DNA from: DAIOHQ01 sp036744635
GTDB taxonomy: Bacteria > Planctomycetota > Phycisphaerae > Tepidisphaerales > Tepidisphaeraceae
NCBI GenBank assembly: GCA_036744635.1
Contig: DAIOHQ010000301.1
Coordinates: forward strand, 1 to 5,132
DNA length: 5,132 nt
Direction: 5' to 3'
Part shown: piece after piece, positions 5,040 through 5,132 of the stretch
Numbering within the stretch: the stretch's first letter is position 1
Layout of the letters: the number at the start of each line of letters is the position of its first letter
Position numbers and translations under genes: made by a program
The notes under the pieces: model-generated
Database searches by the model: none
What the model saw: only the letters and a program-made list of their open reading frames with translations
What the model was told of the DNA's origin: nothing

Positions 5040-5132
5040 ATGGCCAAAAAGACGACGCAGACCAAGGTGACGGTACTGCTAGCCCGACTTCCGCAGTTCG
5101 CGTGTCAAAACGCCCCTGGCGATAGCGCCAAG
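5040..5132 (+). CDS. Start of an unidentified gene, cut by the window edge
   Basis: Thirty-one codons are visible without a stop, starting at an ATG with a strong ribosome-binding site. The N-terminus is basic and polar (MAKKTTQTKVTVLLARLPQF) and then contains a Cys and CQNAPGDSAK. This is too little to name a family. It is divergent from the NHEJ cluster and follows the possible small zinc-ribbon ORF by 21 bases. Confidence 0.6.
   Translation, partial: MAKKTTQTKVTVLLARLPQFACQNAPGDSAK

Overview
The window looks like chromosomal sequence from a GC-rich soil-type bacterium. An Acidobacteriota-like host is my best guess. It rests on the split LigD/Ku arrangement, the presence of a squalene/phytoene-synthase-like gene and the general base composition; no marker in the window proves it. 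There are five clear protein-coding genes, one partial gene at the right edge and one plausible small ORF. I see no rRNA, tRNA, CRISPR array or insertion sequence.

Left part (about 1-1096, + strand): one gene with the fold-level signature of the trans-isoprenyl diphosphate synthase head-to-head family (squalene/phytoene synthase, HpnC/HpnD-like). The aspartate-rich metal-binding motifs that define catalysis are altered, so it may be a divergent or non-canonical member. Its 5' end is ambiguous, with several start options and two other frames open to the window edge. It converges with the next gene, with 13 bases between the two stop codons.

Middle (1110-1765, - strand): a roughly 179-residue protein with three Cys-pair zinc-ribbon modules, a low-complexity Ser/Thr linker and a C-terminal membrane anchor. 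It has its own good sigma70-type promoter and a long inverted repeat in its 5' leader.

Right-centre (1802-4762, - strand): a compact non-homologous end-joining (NHEJ) cluster read right to left. It holds a stand-alone LigD-type ATP-dependent DNA ligase, Ku, and a stand-alone LigD-type primase-polymerase. The activities usually fused in one LigD polypeptide are therefore on separate genes flanking ku, and no 3'-phosphoesterase module is seen here. Ligase and ku are tightly coupled (9 bases apart, with the ku ribosome-binding site over the ligase stop). The polymerase gene is separated by 111 bases that carry a REP-like palindrome. By analogy with known bacterial NHEJ, Ku binds double-strand DNA ends and recruits the polymerase and ligase, which fill and seal the break.

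Right end (4763-5132): a divergent intergenic region with candidate promoters on both strands, a short palindrome, and a small + strand ORF with two CxxC knuckles. The start of a + strand gene with a strong ribosome-binding site follows and runs off the window.
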